A stretch of DNA of 64,000 nucleotides from Plotosus lineatus (GCA_024760905.1 CM045750.1:11136919-11200918); one strand, 5' to 3'; shown: positions 11,001-22,265, numbered from the stretch's first letter. A program made the numbers and translations. The notes: a model not told the origin generated them from the letters alone.

Positions 11001-11467
11001 TGATGCACTAATGGACACATTTTGTGATGTAGGTCTGCATGTGCGTCCCCTGTCTGACAGATCTCCAGCTGACGCGAGCCTTGAAAGATAGTCAAGTTTG
11101 ACATTCAGGGCTTTAAACCATACATTATATATCAGGATTCCCAAGTATAGCTGGCTTCCAGATACCCACGTTCCATGACCTTTCAGTAAATAAAGTTGAT
11201 GGGAATGGGAGATTTAGTTACAGCATCAGTGTGTAGGCAATAATAATACATTGCTATTGAGTTTCGAGGTTCATTTCACAATATACTGCAACTCATTAGT
11301 CTTACTTACCGTCAAGGCCGCGGCTGCCAATATCATAACTATAATATTGCACCTGAATGGTTCGGCTCTATTCAAAACTCTCAGATTTTATTGAAAGTGT
11401 CCAACATTAATGCATCTAAGTACTGTTTTTCTCTTTTTTTTAGCTTTACATATAATTTAAAATCATA
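11001..11467. other. No feature recognised
   Basis: No coding similarity and no repeat family recognised. Confidence 0.45.
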
Positions 11468-12523
11468 TACAGTGATCCCTCGCTACTTCGTGCTTTAGTT
11501 TCTGCGGCTTCAGTGCATCGCGGGTTTTTAAAAAATATTCATCGAAAAAAAAAAAAAAGTAAATTATGGAAAAATAGGGAAAAAATTACGGAAAATACCA
11601 CAAAACAAGGCCAATTGTGAAAAAAAAAACCCCAAACAAATACAAACAAAAAAACAACCCAAAACCCCCCAACAAAACTACTTACATTTTTATGCGAGGT
11701 GCGCATCTGTGTGTGTGTATTTATATTTTATTTACATCTTATGCATTATTTTTAAATGTTCAATTGTTATTATAAGCATTTGAAATGCAGCCGTGAGGGG
11801 GGGGTGGGGAGGGGGCACAAACCAGTGTCTCTCCCTCACGTCGGTCCCAAGCCCGGATAAATGCAGAGGGTTGCGTCAGGAAGGGCATCCGGCGTAAAAC
11901 AAATGCCAAATAAACTATGCGAATCACAAGAAAGAATGACATACCGGATCGGTCGAGGCCCGGGTTAACAACGACCGCCATCAGTGCCGTCAACCAACAG
12001 GGTGCTGATGGAAATTGGACTACTGTTGGTCGAAGACGTTGAAGAAGGAGAGGCGGGAGGCGTGTCCGTTGCCAGAGAGAGAAGAGGAAAGGCATGAGTC
12101 TAGGTGGTAATAGGATGCTGAGGCTGGAACTACCAGGCAAAAGGCCTAGAGGAAGACCAAAGAGACGATTCATGGATGTGGTGAAGGAGGACATGAAGGT
12201 CGTTGGTGTAAGAGAAGAAGATGCAAAGGATAGGGTGAGATGGAGGCAGATGATTCGCTCTGACGACCCCTGAAGGGAAAAGCCGAAAGGAAAAGAAGAA
12301 GAGTTATTATAAGCATTTGTAGCATTGAATATGGATTTATTTATATTATATAAAGGGAAAAAGCCGAACTGAAAAGAAGATGTACACATATACATGTACA
12401 TGTACATATACATCAGTCGGGGGGGGGTCGATCCTACTTTGTGGAAATCGGCGGTCGAGTGGGGAGGGGGAGGGGTGGTGGTCTCGTTCCCCATTAACCA
12501 CTGAAAGTGAGGGATCCCTGTAT
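11468..12523 (-). mobile_element. Tigger-like MITE split by a LINE fragment
   Basis: Left end tacagtgatccctcgctact and right end gtgagggatccctgtattga match, in opposite orientation, the MITE at 40192-40680. The inner sequence (gcggcttcagtgcatcgcgg, ttatgcattatttttaaatg) also matches. An RTE-like LINE fragment (11822-12300) interrupts it, which explains the extra length. Confidence 0.8.
11822..12300 (+). mobile_element. RTE-like LINE, internally deleted
   Basis: The left part (aagcccggataaatgcagag, gttgcgtcaggaagggcatc) looks like LINE 5' leader or linked SINE sequence. From about 12100 the frame encodes [20 protein letters not shown], the end of the reverse transcriptase ORF, then gacccctgaagggaaaagcc. 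The whole endonuclease and RT core is missing between them. Confidence 0.75.
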
Positions 12524-12532
12524 TGATATCAT

Positions 12533-12740
12533 TGTTTTATGGTATGGTGGTATGGTGGTCAGCAAGTTTGCATCATAGCAATAAGGTCCTGGGTTTGATT
12601 CCCAGGCTCGGGTGTTTCTGTGTGGAATCTGCATGTTCTCTCTGTGTTAATGTGGGTTTTCTCCAGGCACTCTAGTTTCCTCCCATAGTCCAACGACATG
12701 CAAATTATTCTAACTGGCTATTCCAAAATTGACTGTGTGT

Positions 12741-12782
<42 letters not shown>

Positions 12783-12870
12783 TTTTCCCTGCTGATCTAT
12801 TCAGGGTGTACCCTGGCTTTCACCCAGATAGTCTCCAGCCTCCTAATAACCCAAATCGGACTAAGTCATT
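12533..12870 (+). mobile_element. SINE type B, full length with inner (TG)n
   Basis: Head: ggtggtcagcaagtttgcat, aaggtcctgggtttgattcc. Body: tgtggaatctgcatgttctc, ctctagtttcctcccatagt, cgacatgcaaattattctaa. A TG run (12735-12780) has grown where the family has a TG-rich segment. Tail: ggtgtaccctggctttcacc. Confidence 0.85.
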
Positions 12871-13365
12871 TGCAAATGATAGAGTGGAAGTATTTAATTT
12901 TACTATTACAACAGGCTGATGGTAGCAGCTCCTATCCACAGTGTTTTAATGAAGACTCAATTTTTCATGATTTCTTCCACTATGAATGCAAATAACATGG
13001 TCAGTATTAGATTTTATACTGTGCATTATACTGAAAACTAATTTCACTTCTTTGCATCAGTCATTTAACTAAATCATATCTCTTTCTCATGGTGAAATTT
13101 CCAGGAAGAAGGATGGAAGTCAATGTTGTTATAGAAGAAAGATGAGATCTAACAGAACAAAGTCCAACCCTTTTGTTCTCACTTTTACTTGACACAAAAT
13201 TAAATAAGTGCAAAGAATGTTCATAGAAAATTTGCATTAAAAAAAACAAAAAAAAAAGAAAAGAAAAACATTTAGTCCTGTCTACAATTCGAAAGTATTC
13301 TTGTCTCGTTCATAAGCTTTTTGTGTAAATATTTTAACACTTCATATGTCCATCCATCCATCTAC
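12871..13365. other. No feature recognised
   Basis: AT-rich sequence with an A-rich run near 13234-13265. No gene seen. Confidence 0.45.
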
Positions 13366-13680
13366 CGGTATCTATCTTTCTGCCACTTATCCAAGGTCAG
13401 GTTGACAACAGGGCTAGGAGGGAAACCCAGGTATTCCTTTCTCCAGCTCTCCCTAGGGGATCCTGCGCCATTCTCAGGCCGCATGCGATATACTGTATAA
13501 TTTCTTCAGTGAGTTCTCGGTCCACCCTGTTGCGTTCTCCCAGTTGGACGTGCTCAAGGAGGCATCGTAATTGCCGAAAGAGGCAACCAGGAGGCATCCT
13601 AATCAGACGCATGAACCACCGCAACTGATTTGCTGTATTTCGATGTAGAGGAGCAGCTGCTCTCCTTCAGATGGTGTCTG
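13366..13680 (-). mobile_element. LINE C-terminal fragment, decayed
   Basis: The minus-strand frame has LRWF, MRLIRMPPGCLFRQ and AGERNTWVSLLALLST, which align with LGHLVRMPPGRLPGVV and VARERDVWTSLLRLLPP in the copy at 16853-17200. Several blocks are lost. Confidence 0.7.
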
Positions 13681-13810
13681 GGTTCAGTGGTGAGGGGCTC
13701 AGACATCTCCAGGTAGAACAGCTGCTCCTCAACTGATTTATTTCGATATAGAGGAGCAGCTGCTCTACCTCGAGATGTCTGAGCCCCTCATCACCCAACC
13801 CAGACACCAT
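13671..13810. repeat. Inverted duplication, ~60-bp arms
   Basis: tggtgtctgggttcagtggt ... acagctgctcctc at 13671-13730 is repeated as its near reverse complement at 13752-13810 (gaggagcagctgctctacct ... acccagacacca), with a loop of about 20 bases. The arms are LINE-derived (gaggagcagc is the LGVEPLLLR region). Confidence 0.85.
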
Positions 13811-14054
13811 CTTAAGGAGACCACAATATTTTTTATTTCAATTTCAGTATTATATTCTCAGTAGTAGTATAGTATAGTTCATTAAATAATATCTGGTGGA
13901 TTATCTGAAATCCGAAAATCCATCTACATTTACAGTTCTTGGGGTAACAGAGAACTCACAAGCTGATGAACTGCGAGAACATATAAGATTCTACACAAAC
14001 AGTATTCAGTATTTTGTGTGTACTACTAGTAATCATTGTCCGAGTAATGCAAAT

Positions 14055-14375
14055 GGACGAGACATGCACTAGTTAGCAGGACAGCCATGCAGCAAGAAGG
14101 TCCTGAGTTCAAGTCCTGACCTCGGACAGGGTGTTTCTGTGTGGCGTTTGAATGTTCTCCCCATGCTTGCATGTATTTCCTCCATGTAATCCAGGTTCCT
14201 CCCACAGTCCAAAATTATGGGCATTAGGCTAATTAGCTGTTCCAAATCGCCCCTTGGTGTCAGTATAATTGAGAATGGTGTGTGTTGCCATAGTTGAGCA
14301 AGCTGTCCGCGTACCCCACGTGACGCATTGTTGCCTGAGATGTTGGCTCCCCTCAACCCTAGTTGGAGCAATTCA
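14055..14375 (+). mobile_element. SINE type B, near full length
   Basis: gcactagttagcaggacagc, gaaggtcctgagttcaagtc and gtttctgtgtggcgtttgaa give head and body. The 3' half has attaggctaattagctgttc and ctcccctcaaccctagttgg. Confidence 0.8.
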
Positions 14376-14419
14376 TGAGTGAATTAGTAATGCAAATGGA
14401 CAGCATGGGCAATGGTGGG

Positions 14420-14740
14420 TAGGTAAGTCTGTTGGGTTTTTACACCCGAGCCTAGTGGCTTAGCCTCGTGGCTCATCAGGCCGGTGCTTATCCCCGGTTT
14501 CCGTAGCGTGAAGTGACCAGGAGTTCAACTCCTCCTGGATGGGACGCTAGTCCATTGTAGGTTACCTTCCCAGTATATTTTTACTGGTACCCATTTATAC
14601 TGCTGGGTGAACAGAGGCACACTTGTGGTTGAGACCTTGCCCAGGGGTCTTCGCACAGTGAGGGTCTCAGTGGGATTCGAACTCACAACCTCCTGATCAT
14701 GAGTGCAGCACCCTAACCACTATGCCACTGGCCCCACATG
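14420..14740 (-). mobile_element. tRNA-headed repeat, type C
   Basis: The right end, read on the minus strand, is ggccagtggcatagtggtta and aggttgtgagttcgaatccc, a tRNA-like head with A and B boxes. The body has ggaggagttgaactcctggt, and the far end has ggctcatcaggccggtgctt. A second copy lies at 62540-62935. Confidence 0.75.
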
Positions 14741-14744
14741 GGCA

Positions 14745-15010
14745 ATGGTGGCCCAGTGATAATGTGCTGGAGTACTGATCCCAAGGTGAGGGGTTCAAGC
14801 CTCACTGTCAACAATTGTCACTGCTGTCTCCCCAGGGTAGCTAAGTGGGTTATCAAAGGCTGGCCATGTCTCTCACTGTCTATGGTAAGAGGTATGTATG
14901 ATGGCTTTTTTTGAGATGTCCAGGGTGTATTCTGCTCTCGCCCAGAGTTAGCTCAGATGGGTGACAGTCTCCCAATGACCCTGATTATTATTAAGCAGGT
15001 CAGCATGAAT
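14745..15010 (+). mobile_element. SINE type A
   Basis: ggcaatggtggcccagtgat and gaggggttcaagcctcactg form the head, then ggctggccatgtctctcact. The tail at 14980 is degraded. Confidence 0.75.
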
Positions 15011-15019
15011 GAAAAACGG

Positions 15020-15390
15020 ACAGCATGGTGTGGTTAGAAGGTTTGTCTGTTAGAAGGTTCACAGCATGAAGGTCCAAGCTTCAATTCCTGGGATTGGTGA
15101 AGGTTTATAGTTTACACCCCCACACACACCCCCTCCCTCCACACCCACCCCCTGTGCATTCATGGGTTTCCTCTGGATACGCCAATTTACTCCCACAATA
15201 TAAAGATATACACACTGGGATAACTAACTGTTTCAAATAGTTCGTCGGTGTGACCACAAAGAGAAACTATAAGAGTACACTGTGACAGTAATGTGACATC
15301 TTGACATTTTCTATGAATTGGGTAATAAGAGTGGGCTGGCCAAAGACTGTCATTTGAGTAATTTTCGGACCAATGGGACAAAATAAATGA
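15020..15390 (+). mobile_element. SINE type B, divergent
   Basis: gcatggtgtggttagaaggt and gcatgaaggtccaagcttca form a mutated head. ctccaatttgcc-like and gggtttcctctggatacgcc follow, with a C-rich expansion at 15115-15150. The 3' part is weak. Confidence 0.55.
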
Positions 15391-15689
15391 GCTACCATCA
15401 TAGAGAGTGAGACAAGGAGGTGATAGAAAAAAAAATAACCTGGCTTAGCCTTCTGTTGCCTAGGTTACAGGTCCAGGGAGACAGCGTGGTTGATAGTGTG
15501 AATAAATTGCTGGAAGGAATGGGGATTCTGGATTTTACCAGGTGTGCCAGGTGTTTTCTATCATGTTTTCTGATCTAATGCGAGCTATGGAGTGACTCAT
15601 CTTAATACCATGAAAAAGAAATCAAACAAGGACTCCTACATCCATAGTCCCAGGACAGATGAATGTACTGCATCATTTACTATTTCCAT

Positions 15690-15785
15690 CCATCCATCCA
15701 TCCATCCACTTTCTGAACCGCTTAATCCTAATTAGGGTCTTGAGAAGGCTGGCGCCCATCTCAGCCGTCTATGGGCAAAGACTCA
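15690..15785 (-). mobile_element. SINE 3' tail fragment
   Basis: A CATC run is followed by tttctgaaccgcttaatcct and ggctggcgcccatctcagcc, the reverse complement of the 3' tail shared by types A and B. Confidence 0.75.
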
Positions 15786-16091
15786 TTTACTATTTAATTA
15801 AACAAATATTTATTGGCCGTCCATTCACTTAGTAGACATATTCAGAGAGATAACATTCTCTACCACCAGGGTCATGCACGTACAACCACATAACATGATT
15901 ACGAATCACCTTTCCTTATTAATTAATTCATTTTTATTATCAGCTTTAAACTGATTGGGAGTTTATCCTGCAAAATCTGAAACCAAAACTAAACACAGTA
16001 TTATTTTATGCTTGCAGACATAATATTTGTCCATTCTCAGCAAAACAGGAAACTGCTATTACAACTTTATTTAAAAAATAAACTATAAACT

Positions 16092-16430
16092 GAGGGCAGT
16101 GGTGGCCTAGTGGTAAAAAGTGTGGGATCAATGACCCAAAGGTTGGGGGTTCAAGGCCCACTCTCCACAGGTTGTCACTGTTTCCCCCAGTGCAGCTAAC
16201 TGGGTTGTCAATGGCCGGCCATGTCTCTCACTGTCTATGGTGAGAGGTTCATGTAAAAGAACCATTGCTGATTTTAGACAAGGGTAGCTGCAAAGCCATC
16301 AGCATGTTTCTGTCCTGCGATGGCCTGGCGAGCTGTCCGGGGTGTACTCTGCCATCGCCCGGAGTCGGCTGGGATGGGCGTCAGCCTCCCCGCAACCCTA
16401 ATTAATATCAAGTCGTTATAGAAAATGAAC
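16092..16430 (+). mobile_element. SINE type A, near full length
   Basis: gagggcagtggtggcctagt, gttgggggttcaaggcccac, agtgcagctaactgggttgt, gcaaagccatcagcatgttt and ctaattaatatcaagtcgtt follow in the family order. Confidence 0.88.
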
Positions 16431-16852
16431 TGAACTATAAATCGATAAATAAACCCTTACACAGGGGGCGCTATTCTTCTGCCAAAAGTGAGGTGAAAGT
16501 GATGCTGAAGCGGCAGCATTGTTTTCTGGTGCCCTTTGGTATTTAAAAAAAATATCTTGATTGTCACCTTTCTTTACTCATTCGTTCATGCACCTAAAGC
16601 AATGCTTCTCAATTATTTTATGTGATGCGACCCCCGGAAGAAAAAAACAATTCACACCCCCCCCACCACCCCGCGAGACTATAAATAGTATTATTTCTCT
16701 ATAAAATTGTTATTAGTACACCTCTGCATAACATTGTATCTTTATTAACATTAAAAAACAACAAAAAAAGAAATTTAGTTCAAATCTGTACCAGAAAAGA
16801 TTTAAAGTGCACCAATGTTCCTGAAATTTAAAAAATACATCCTTATTTAAAC

Positions 16853-17200
16853 TCATCTCATCTCATCTCATCTTCTTCCGCTTAGTCCGGGGTCGGGTCG
16901 CGGGGGCAGCAACCTTAGCAAAGAGGTCCAGACATCCCTCTCCCGAGCCACTTCCTCCAACTCTCCCGGGGGGACACCAAGGCGGTCCCAGACAAGCCGA
17001 GAGACATAGTCCCTCCAGCGTGTTCTAGGTCGACCCCGGGGTCTCTTCCCGGTTGGACATGCCCGAAACACCACACCAGGGAGGCGTCCGGGGGGCATTC
17101 TAACCAGATGCCCGAGCCACCTCAACTGGCCCCTCTCAATGCGGAGGAGCAGCGGCTCTACTCCGAGCTCTCCCCGGATGGCGGAGCTTCTCACCCTTAT
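16853..17200 (-). mobile_element. LINE C-terminal fragment
   Basis: An open minus-strand frame covers [40 protein letters not shown] and DRLGVPPGELEEVARERDVW, the same LINE family as at 6510-7270. The 3' end carries a (TGAGA)n run, seen on the plus strand as tctcatctcatctcatc at 16856. It is the best preserved copy of this C terminus here. Confidence 0.88.
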
Positions 17201-18325
17201 TTAAACTCATTCAACCTATTTATGCCTTAATATCTCCGTCTCTCTCCACCTTTCTCTTCGTTCGAAATTTTTCCGTGTTGTTTCTTGAGGAGTTGTTTAC
17301 TCTACATGTATTTCATATTGTTTGCTGATACGAAAAACCGCTACACCACAGTGCAACAATGAGAGCGCCACTGCCAACTAATGGAGTGGAGGTGCAATTA
17401 CACTTAATTCTTGTACACTATTGCACAAGCATATTCCTCAGACTCCTCTCGGCATCACCCCCCACACACAACACACACACACACACACACACACACTTTT
17501 TCTATTTTTCTCCCCTGTTTTTTAGTCGTATCCACGTCCCAGCCATTAAGTGTTGCCTCTCTATCACACATGACCACCACCAACCAGAGAGCACCTGATT
17601 ATATTGTGAGCGTAACAGGAGAGTGTGAAAGGCATTCCTTCACTTCTACTTTATCCGGTGTCAAACTCTGTCATCTTTTTTGCTGTTGTTGTGGAGAGTT
17701 GGCTCTAAATGCCTTTCTCCTCCATTATTAGTGATCAGAATCAGATAAACTTTTGCAGGCTTTATGATTTTTGCAGACTTTATGATAGACGATCTGATGA
17801 ACAATTTTATAGATATGGATTTTTAATTCCAAAACCAGAAGCTGAATTACTGGCACTACCAGCTATCCGAATGCTTCACACATATTACTCTGTCGTGTAG
17901 CTCAGTTCAGCTTGTTTTGCCGTATTTTTCACCCACAATTCCCTATTGTCCTTGGAAAATAGCAGTAATATCCCAGGTCCTGTTGCTACCTACTGATATT
18001 ATGCAATTCTCAGAAGTATTGCAGTTACTCTAGCAGCAGAATTCATTTAGAAGGACAGGATGTGTCGGAGCAGCTTAATTAATAAGAAGGTCTAAGAGGG
18101 TTACCGATATGCAGAAGACACACGCTTGCTGTGAAATGCTACACAAGTCATACGAACAAAATTTTGGATGAGCACATTTTTGGTAATAGAATAAACCAAA
18201 TGCTTCTCTGAGGATGACTGTGGGTTTATTTAAGGGATTTGCACCATGAAGCATGCTGGCTGAGGGATCTTAGACACGTTTTCACATCTACTGTAGCCAT
18301 ATTAGCATTTTGTGATGTGTTACAT
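17201..18325. other. No gene recognised; short (CA)n at 17470-17496
   Basis: One 63-codon frame (17709-17900) has a duplicated CRLYDFCRLYDRRS segment. I recognise no family, and it is probably chance. Confidence 0.45.
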
Positions 18326-18326
18326 G

Positions 18327-18530
18327 GCGGCACGGTGCCGTAGTGGTTAGCATGTCTGCTTCAGAGGAAGAAGGTCCTGGGTTTGCAGCCCAGCATTGGA
18401 ACATTTTGTGCAGCATTTGCCCGTTCTTCCTGTGCTTTTTTTTAAGGTTTCTTCAAGGGACTATGGTTTCCTTCTACAATCCAGAACCATGCACATTAGG
18501 CTAACCGGCTGTTCCAAATTGCGCCAGATT
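18327..18530 (+). mobile_element. SINE type B, 5' two thirds
   Basis: ggcggcacggtgccgtagtg, gttagcatgtctgcttcaga, gaaggtcctgggtttgcagc and aaccatgcacattaggctaa define head and body. Confidence 0.82.
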
Positions 18531-18959
18531 TAAAGCACTTAAAAACAATTTGTGTTTCAAAAATCTTTTCGATATAAAATGAAAAATGTATTATCTGTGT
18601 CCCAGTGAAAAAATATTGAACCTGCAGCAAGCTTCAATTAAATGCTGGCATTAAATCAATCCTTTCAGAGTATTTATCTTTGTTACAACAACACATTAAG
18701 CTTTGAAAGCTCCCTCGTGCAGTTTTAATAGAGACACAGCACACAGGTAACCTTGCCATTGCTTATGTGCTTCATGTGACAAAATCAATATACAGATTGA
18801 CATGTTGCGGTTCCTTCAAGGCTGAAACAACTTGAGGGTGGCAATCATTTCTCAAAATAGATTTTCCGCTGGCCATTTAATTGCAATCTAATTTCAAGAA
18901 ATTGGGGTGACATTCAAGTGTTGGTAGTAAAACGCTATTGTATGTATTTTAACCGTGAA

Positions 18960-18990
18960 CAATAACAACAACAACAACAACAACAACGAC
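18960..18990. repeat. (AAC)n microsatellite
   Basis: About nine AAC triplets. Confidence 0.9.
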
Positions 18991-19009
18991 AAAAGAAAAA
19001 CATATAATA

Positions 19010-19362
19010 ATATTATTCATTCATTCTGAACCGCTTAATCCTAAATAGGGTTGCGGTGAGGCTGGTGCCCATCTTAGCCAACTCCGGGTGAGGATTGGGT
19101 ACATCCTGGACGGCTTGCCAGGCCATTGCACACAGCCATTCATACTTACAATAACACCTAGGGGGGATTTGGAACAGCCAATTAACCCACTGTGCATGTT
19201 TTTGGACTGTGGGAGGAAACCAGAGTACCTGGAGGAAACCCATGCAAACACAGGAAGAACATGTAAATTCCACACAGAAACACCTAAGCTAGGAATTGAA
19301 CCAGGACCCTCTTGTTGTGAGGTAGACCTGATAACCACTACGCCACTGTGCCACCATAACAA
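19010..19362 (-). mobile_element. SINE type B, full length
   Basis: Reverse-oriented: ttctgaaccgcttaatccta, gattgggtacatcctggac, gcatgtttttggactgtggg, acccatgcaaacacaggaag, then the head gaggtagacctgataaccac and gccactgtgccacc. Confidence 0.88.
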
Positions 19363-19589
19363 TAGCATAATAATTATAAAAAAGGAAATGGGTACACTGG
19401 GTCAGTTTGTATTTAAGTTAGGGATTGGGCTCAGACTGGATTTAAACTATGTTTGGAAGAATACAATAAATGCAGTTAAATAACAAACTTACCAGGCAAT
19501 ACAAACTTAAAAGAGACAAAGACAAAAAAAAAGGGCAGAAGACAAAATTTGGTCAATACAGGTTGACCACAGGCCTAACAGTACCACCA

Positions 19590-19700
19590 ATACGCCACTC
19601 TTGGGCGCTTGAACAAGGTCCTTAATCTTCAACTACTCAGTTGTGTCAATTAAATAGAAATATAAATTGCTCTAAATAAGTGTGTCTGACAAATGCTGTG
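19590..19700 (+). mobile_element. SINE type D, 3' part
   Basis: gggcgcttgaacaaggtcct, taatcttcaactactcagtt and ctgacaaatgctgtg match the type D tail (compare 43243-43425). Confidence 0.65.
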
Positions 19701-19727
19701 ATTTCATTCAGTTGTTGATCTGCCAAG

Positions 19728-20056
19728 GGGGGCAGTAGTGGCCTGGCGGTAAAGGTGCTGGATCGCTGATCCTAAGGTTGGGGGTTCGAGTCCAACCCTC
19801 CACAAGGTTGTCAGTGATCCCCATCAGTGCAGCTAACTGGGTTATCAAAGGCCGGCCATGTCTCTCAGTGTCTATGGTGAGAGATTCATGTAAAAGAACC
19901 ATAGCTGCATAGCCGTCAGCGTGCCTCTGCCCCTTGCCAAAGGGTTGTGTCAGGAAGGGCATCCGACGGAGAGAAACCTATGCCAAATCAAACATGTGAT
20001 GATTCGCTGTGGAGCCCCTGAGAAAAAAGGGAAAATGCTGAAAAGAAAAGAAGAAG
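19728..20056 (+). mobile_element. SINE type A with RTE-like LINE tail
   Basis: Head ggcagtagtggcctggcggt and gttgggggttcgagtccaac; body agtgcagctaactgggttat. From 19945 the tail is gtgtcaggaagggcatccga, atgattcgctgtggagcccc, gaaaagaaaagaagaaga. Same composite as at 8236. Confidence 0.88.
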
Positions 20057-20074
20057 ATGTTACTTATCTGCCAA

Positions 20075-20304
20075 GGATTTTTGGGAGGCTGGAACTTATC
20101 TCTGATGGTACACCCGGAAAAGCTCACCAGTCCATCACATGGCAAACACATAGACATTCATTCACACTTGCACTCACAGTCAGACTCTGGAGCAGTTTGG
20201 AACAGTCAGACAGTGTGATGTACATGTCTATAGGCTGTGTTACAAACACCGTTTCCAAGCATACAACCTTCTTGCTGTGAGGTGGACGTGCTAACCACCA
20301 GAAG
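20075..20304 (-). mobile_element. SINE type B, partial
   Basis: gggaggctggaacttatctc, accagtccatcacatggcaa, ctcacagtcagactctgg and the head gaggtggacgtgctaaccac. Confidence 0.72.
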
Positions 20305-21290
20305 ACGACTGTCTTTCAGGGTCACTGTGCCATACAATGCTGGTATAGTCAACATAGTCTCCATCACAAGCGATGCATTTGAGCCACCGTTGAACTCAAG
20401 TCTCAAATCCCCTTTGAAAAAATTCAGGTGTGCGCTGATGCACCCACTTCTTCATAGCCACTTTTACCTTGTCACTGTTGTCAGATCATTGCCCCTAAAG
20501 ACTGTCTTTCAGTGGATCAAACATGTAGAAGTCGGAGGCCGCCAAATCCTGGCTATACAGTGGATGGGAGACGACCAACCAGCCGAATTTGTTAATTGCT
20601 TGATTTATTGAAAATGGTGGGTGTGGTCATGCATTGCCATGGTGAATGTGGATCCTTTTCGGATTCTTGTTTGGTCTCTTGCTCCTTATGGCTTTTCTAC
20701 TCTTTTGAAGTGTCTCAGTGTACCGCTCGCTATTCACGGTACTACTATGTTCCAGCAAATCAAGCAGAATGACACTCTTGTCATCCCAAAAAACAATCAT
20801 CATGAGTTTTTTCTGTGGATCGCTGGTTCTTGAACTCCTTAGACCTTGGAGGAGAGGCGTGACATCATTCTATGGATTCTTCTCTGTTTCCAGATCATAA
20901 AGACTGTCACTACATCATAAGCAATAGCAAAAAAAGAGTCTTATTTTGCTTTACCCGCTTCAGAAAGATTAGCATGGACTAAGCCGTCCATTTTCTGTAT
21001 GGCATCGTGACCACAGTTCAGATTGTGACCTGTCTTTCCGAGCAAATCGATTCATCCACTCGCTGACAACTTGTGTGAGTGGTTGCAGTTGATGCGTGTT
21101 TTGTCTTCAACACTGGTTTCTCCTTAAAATCTTTTCATTCACCTATGCACATTACACTTGTCTATGAGAGATGTTGTCATCTCCATAAACATCCCAGCGC
21201 TTTCTGTGGATGTCAAACAGCCTGCATCCTTCCTTCGTCAAAAACTCAGTGGTGGCCTGTTGCTTCTGCTTGAAATTCATTAGGTACCTG
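20305..21290 (-). pseudogene. mariner-family transposase remnant
   Basis: Frames on the minus strand give KKLMMIVFWDDKSVILLDLL near 20800, NPKRIHIHHGNA near 20640 and YSQDLAASDFYMF near 20550. These are the three catalytic blocks of mariner-type (DD34D) transposases: FWDDKG-like, HDNA-like and YSPDLAPSDF-like. In the second block the catalytic aspartate is replaced by glycine. Stops and shifts are frequent, so it is dead. It lies directly after a SINE. Confidence 0.8.
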
Positions 21291-21433
21291 CTATGAAAAA
21301 CAAGGATTATTATGGGTTATTATGTAGGGAGCGTTGTTCTACAAACATATATAGTTTGAACAATGTATGCCAGTTCATAATAAAGTTATGCCAACTTTGC
21401 ATTACGCTTTGTACAACCCTCGTATATTTACAT

Positions 21434-21770
21434 ATACAGTGGTTCCTCACTTTACGAAAGTCCCACCAAACAAAAAATTCAGGTTACGAAACATATTTTC
21501 CTCAAAATTTTGTCTCCGGATACAAAACAAGTTCACGTTATGAAAGCGCCATCTTAAAAATTTAAACATGCCATTCAAAGATTAAAATGTGACATTCAAA
21601 CATTCCAACAATGCACGAGCTGCTCTCCCATTGGCTAGGAGGGATGACGCAGCTACCTCCCATTGCCTATCGCCCAACAGCCTGCCCTGCTGGCCTCCCA
21701 TTGGCTAGGAGGGATGACACAGCTCCCTCCCATTGGCTATTATGGAGCTGCATCTACCATGATGCTTTTT
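21434..21770. mobile_element. Decayed DNA-transposon end with repeated CCAAT-like unit
   Basis: tacagtggttcctcacttta followed by cgaaagtcccaccaaacaa resembles a transposon terminal repeat, and a related end occurs near 57806. At 21621-21745 the unit ctcccattggctaggaggga occurs twice, with shorter relatives beside it, giving several ATTGG words. Confidence 0.5.
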
Positions 21771-21887
21771 GTGTAAAGGACAGAGTTACTGTTGTTTTAT
21801 GCTTTATTTCTTGACTCAGGCTTTAAACCTTCCATAAACATTTATAAGATTATAACTCTGCTAAGAAGACATGGTCAATACACGCGT

Positions 21888-21888
<1 letters not shown>

Positions 21889-21941
<53 letters not shown>
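21889..21941. repeat. (CA)n microsatellite
   Basis: About 26 CA units, then cgtgtgtgtgtg, which makes a short palindromic end. Confidence 0.95.
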
Positions 21942-21944
<3 letters not shown>

Positions 21945-22169
21945 TGTGTGTGATTTCCGGTGCAAGTGAGAAGAAGAAGAAATGGGCTCGAGTGATATCG
22001 CAAAGGAATACGGCCAAACCCGTCTACCATCAGTATGATATTGAAGCAGAAGGAGGTCTTAAAAGGTATACTTTTATAAATTTTAAGGGGTTTATGCGGT
22101 AGTATTAGGAGCCTTGAAACGAATCACACGTTTTACATGTAAAATGCAGTTTAATTTACAAAAAATGCA

Positions 22170-22265
22170 GATACAAAAAAGGCGCTGGAATGGCCTTGCT
22201 CAAGGGCCCAACAGTGGCTCAAACTTGTGATGTTCTGATCAGTAACCCAGAGGCCACCACGACCC
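22170..22265 (-). mobile_element. SINE type D fragment
   Basis: tggccttgctcaagggccca and gatcagtaacccagaggcca are the reverse complement of the type D head and its cccttgagcaaggcc block. Confidence 0.65.
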
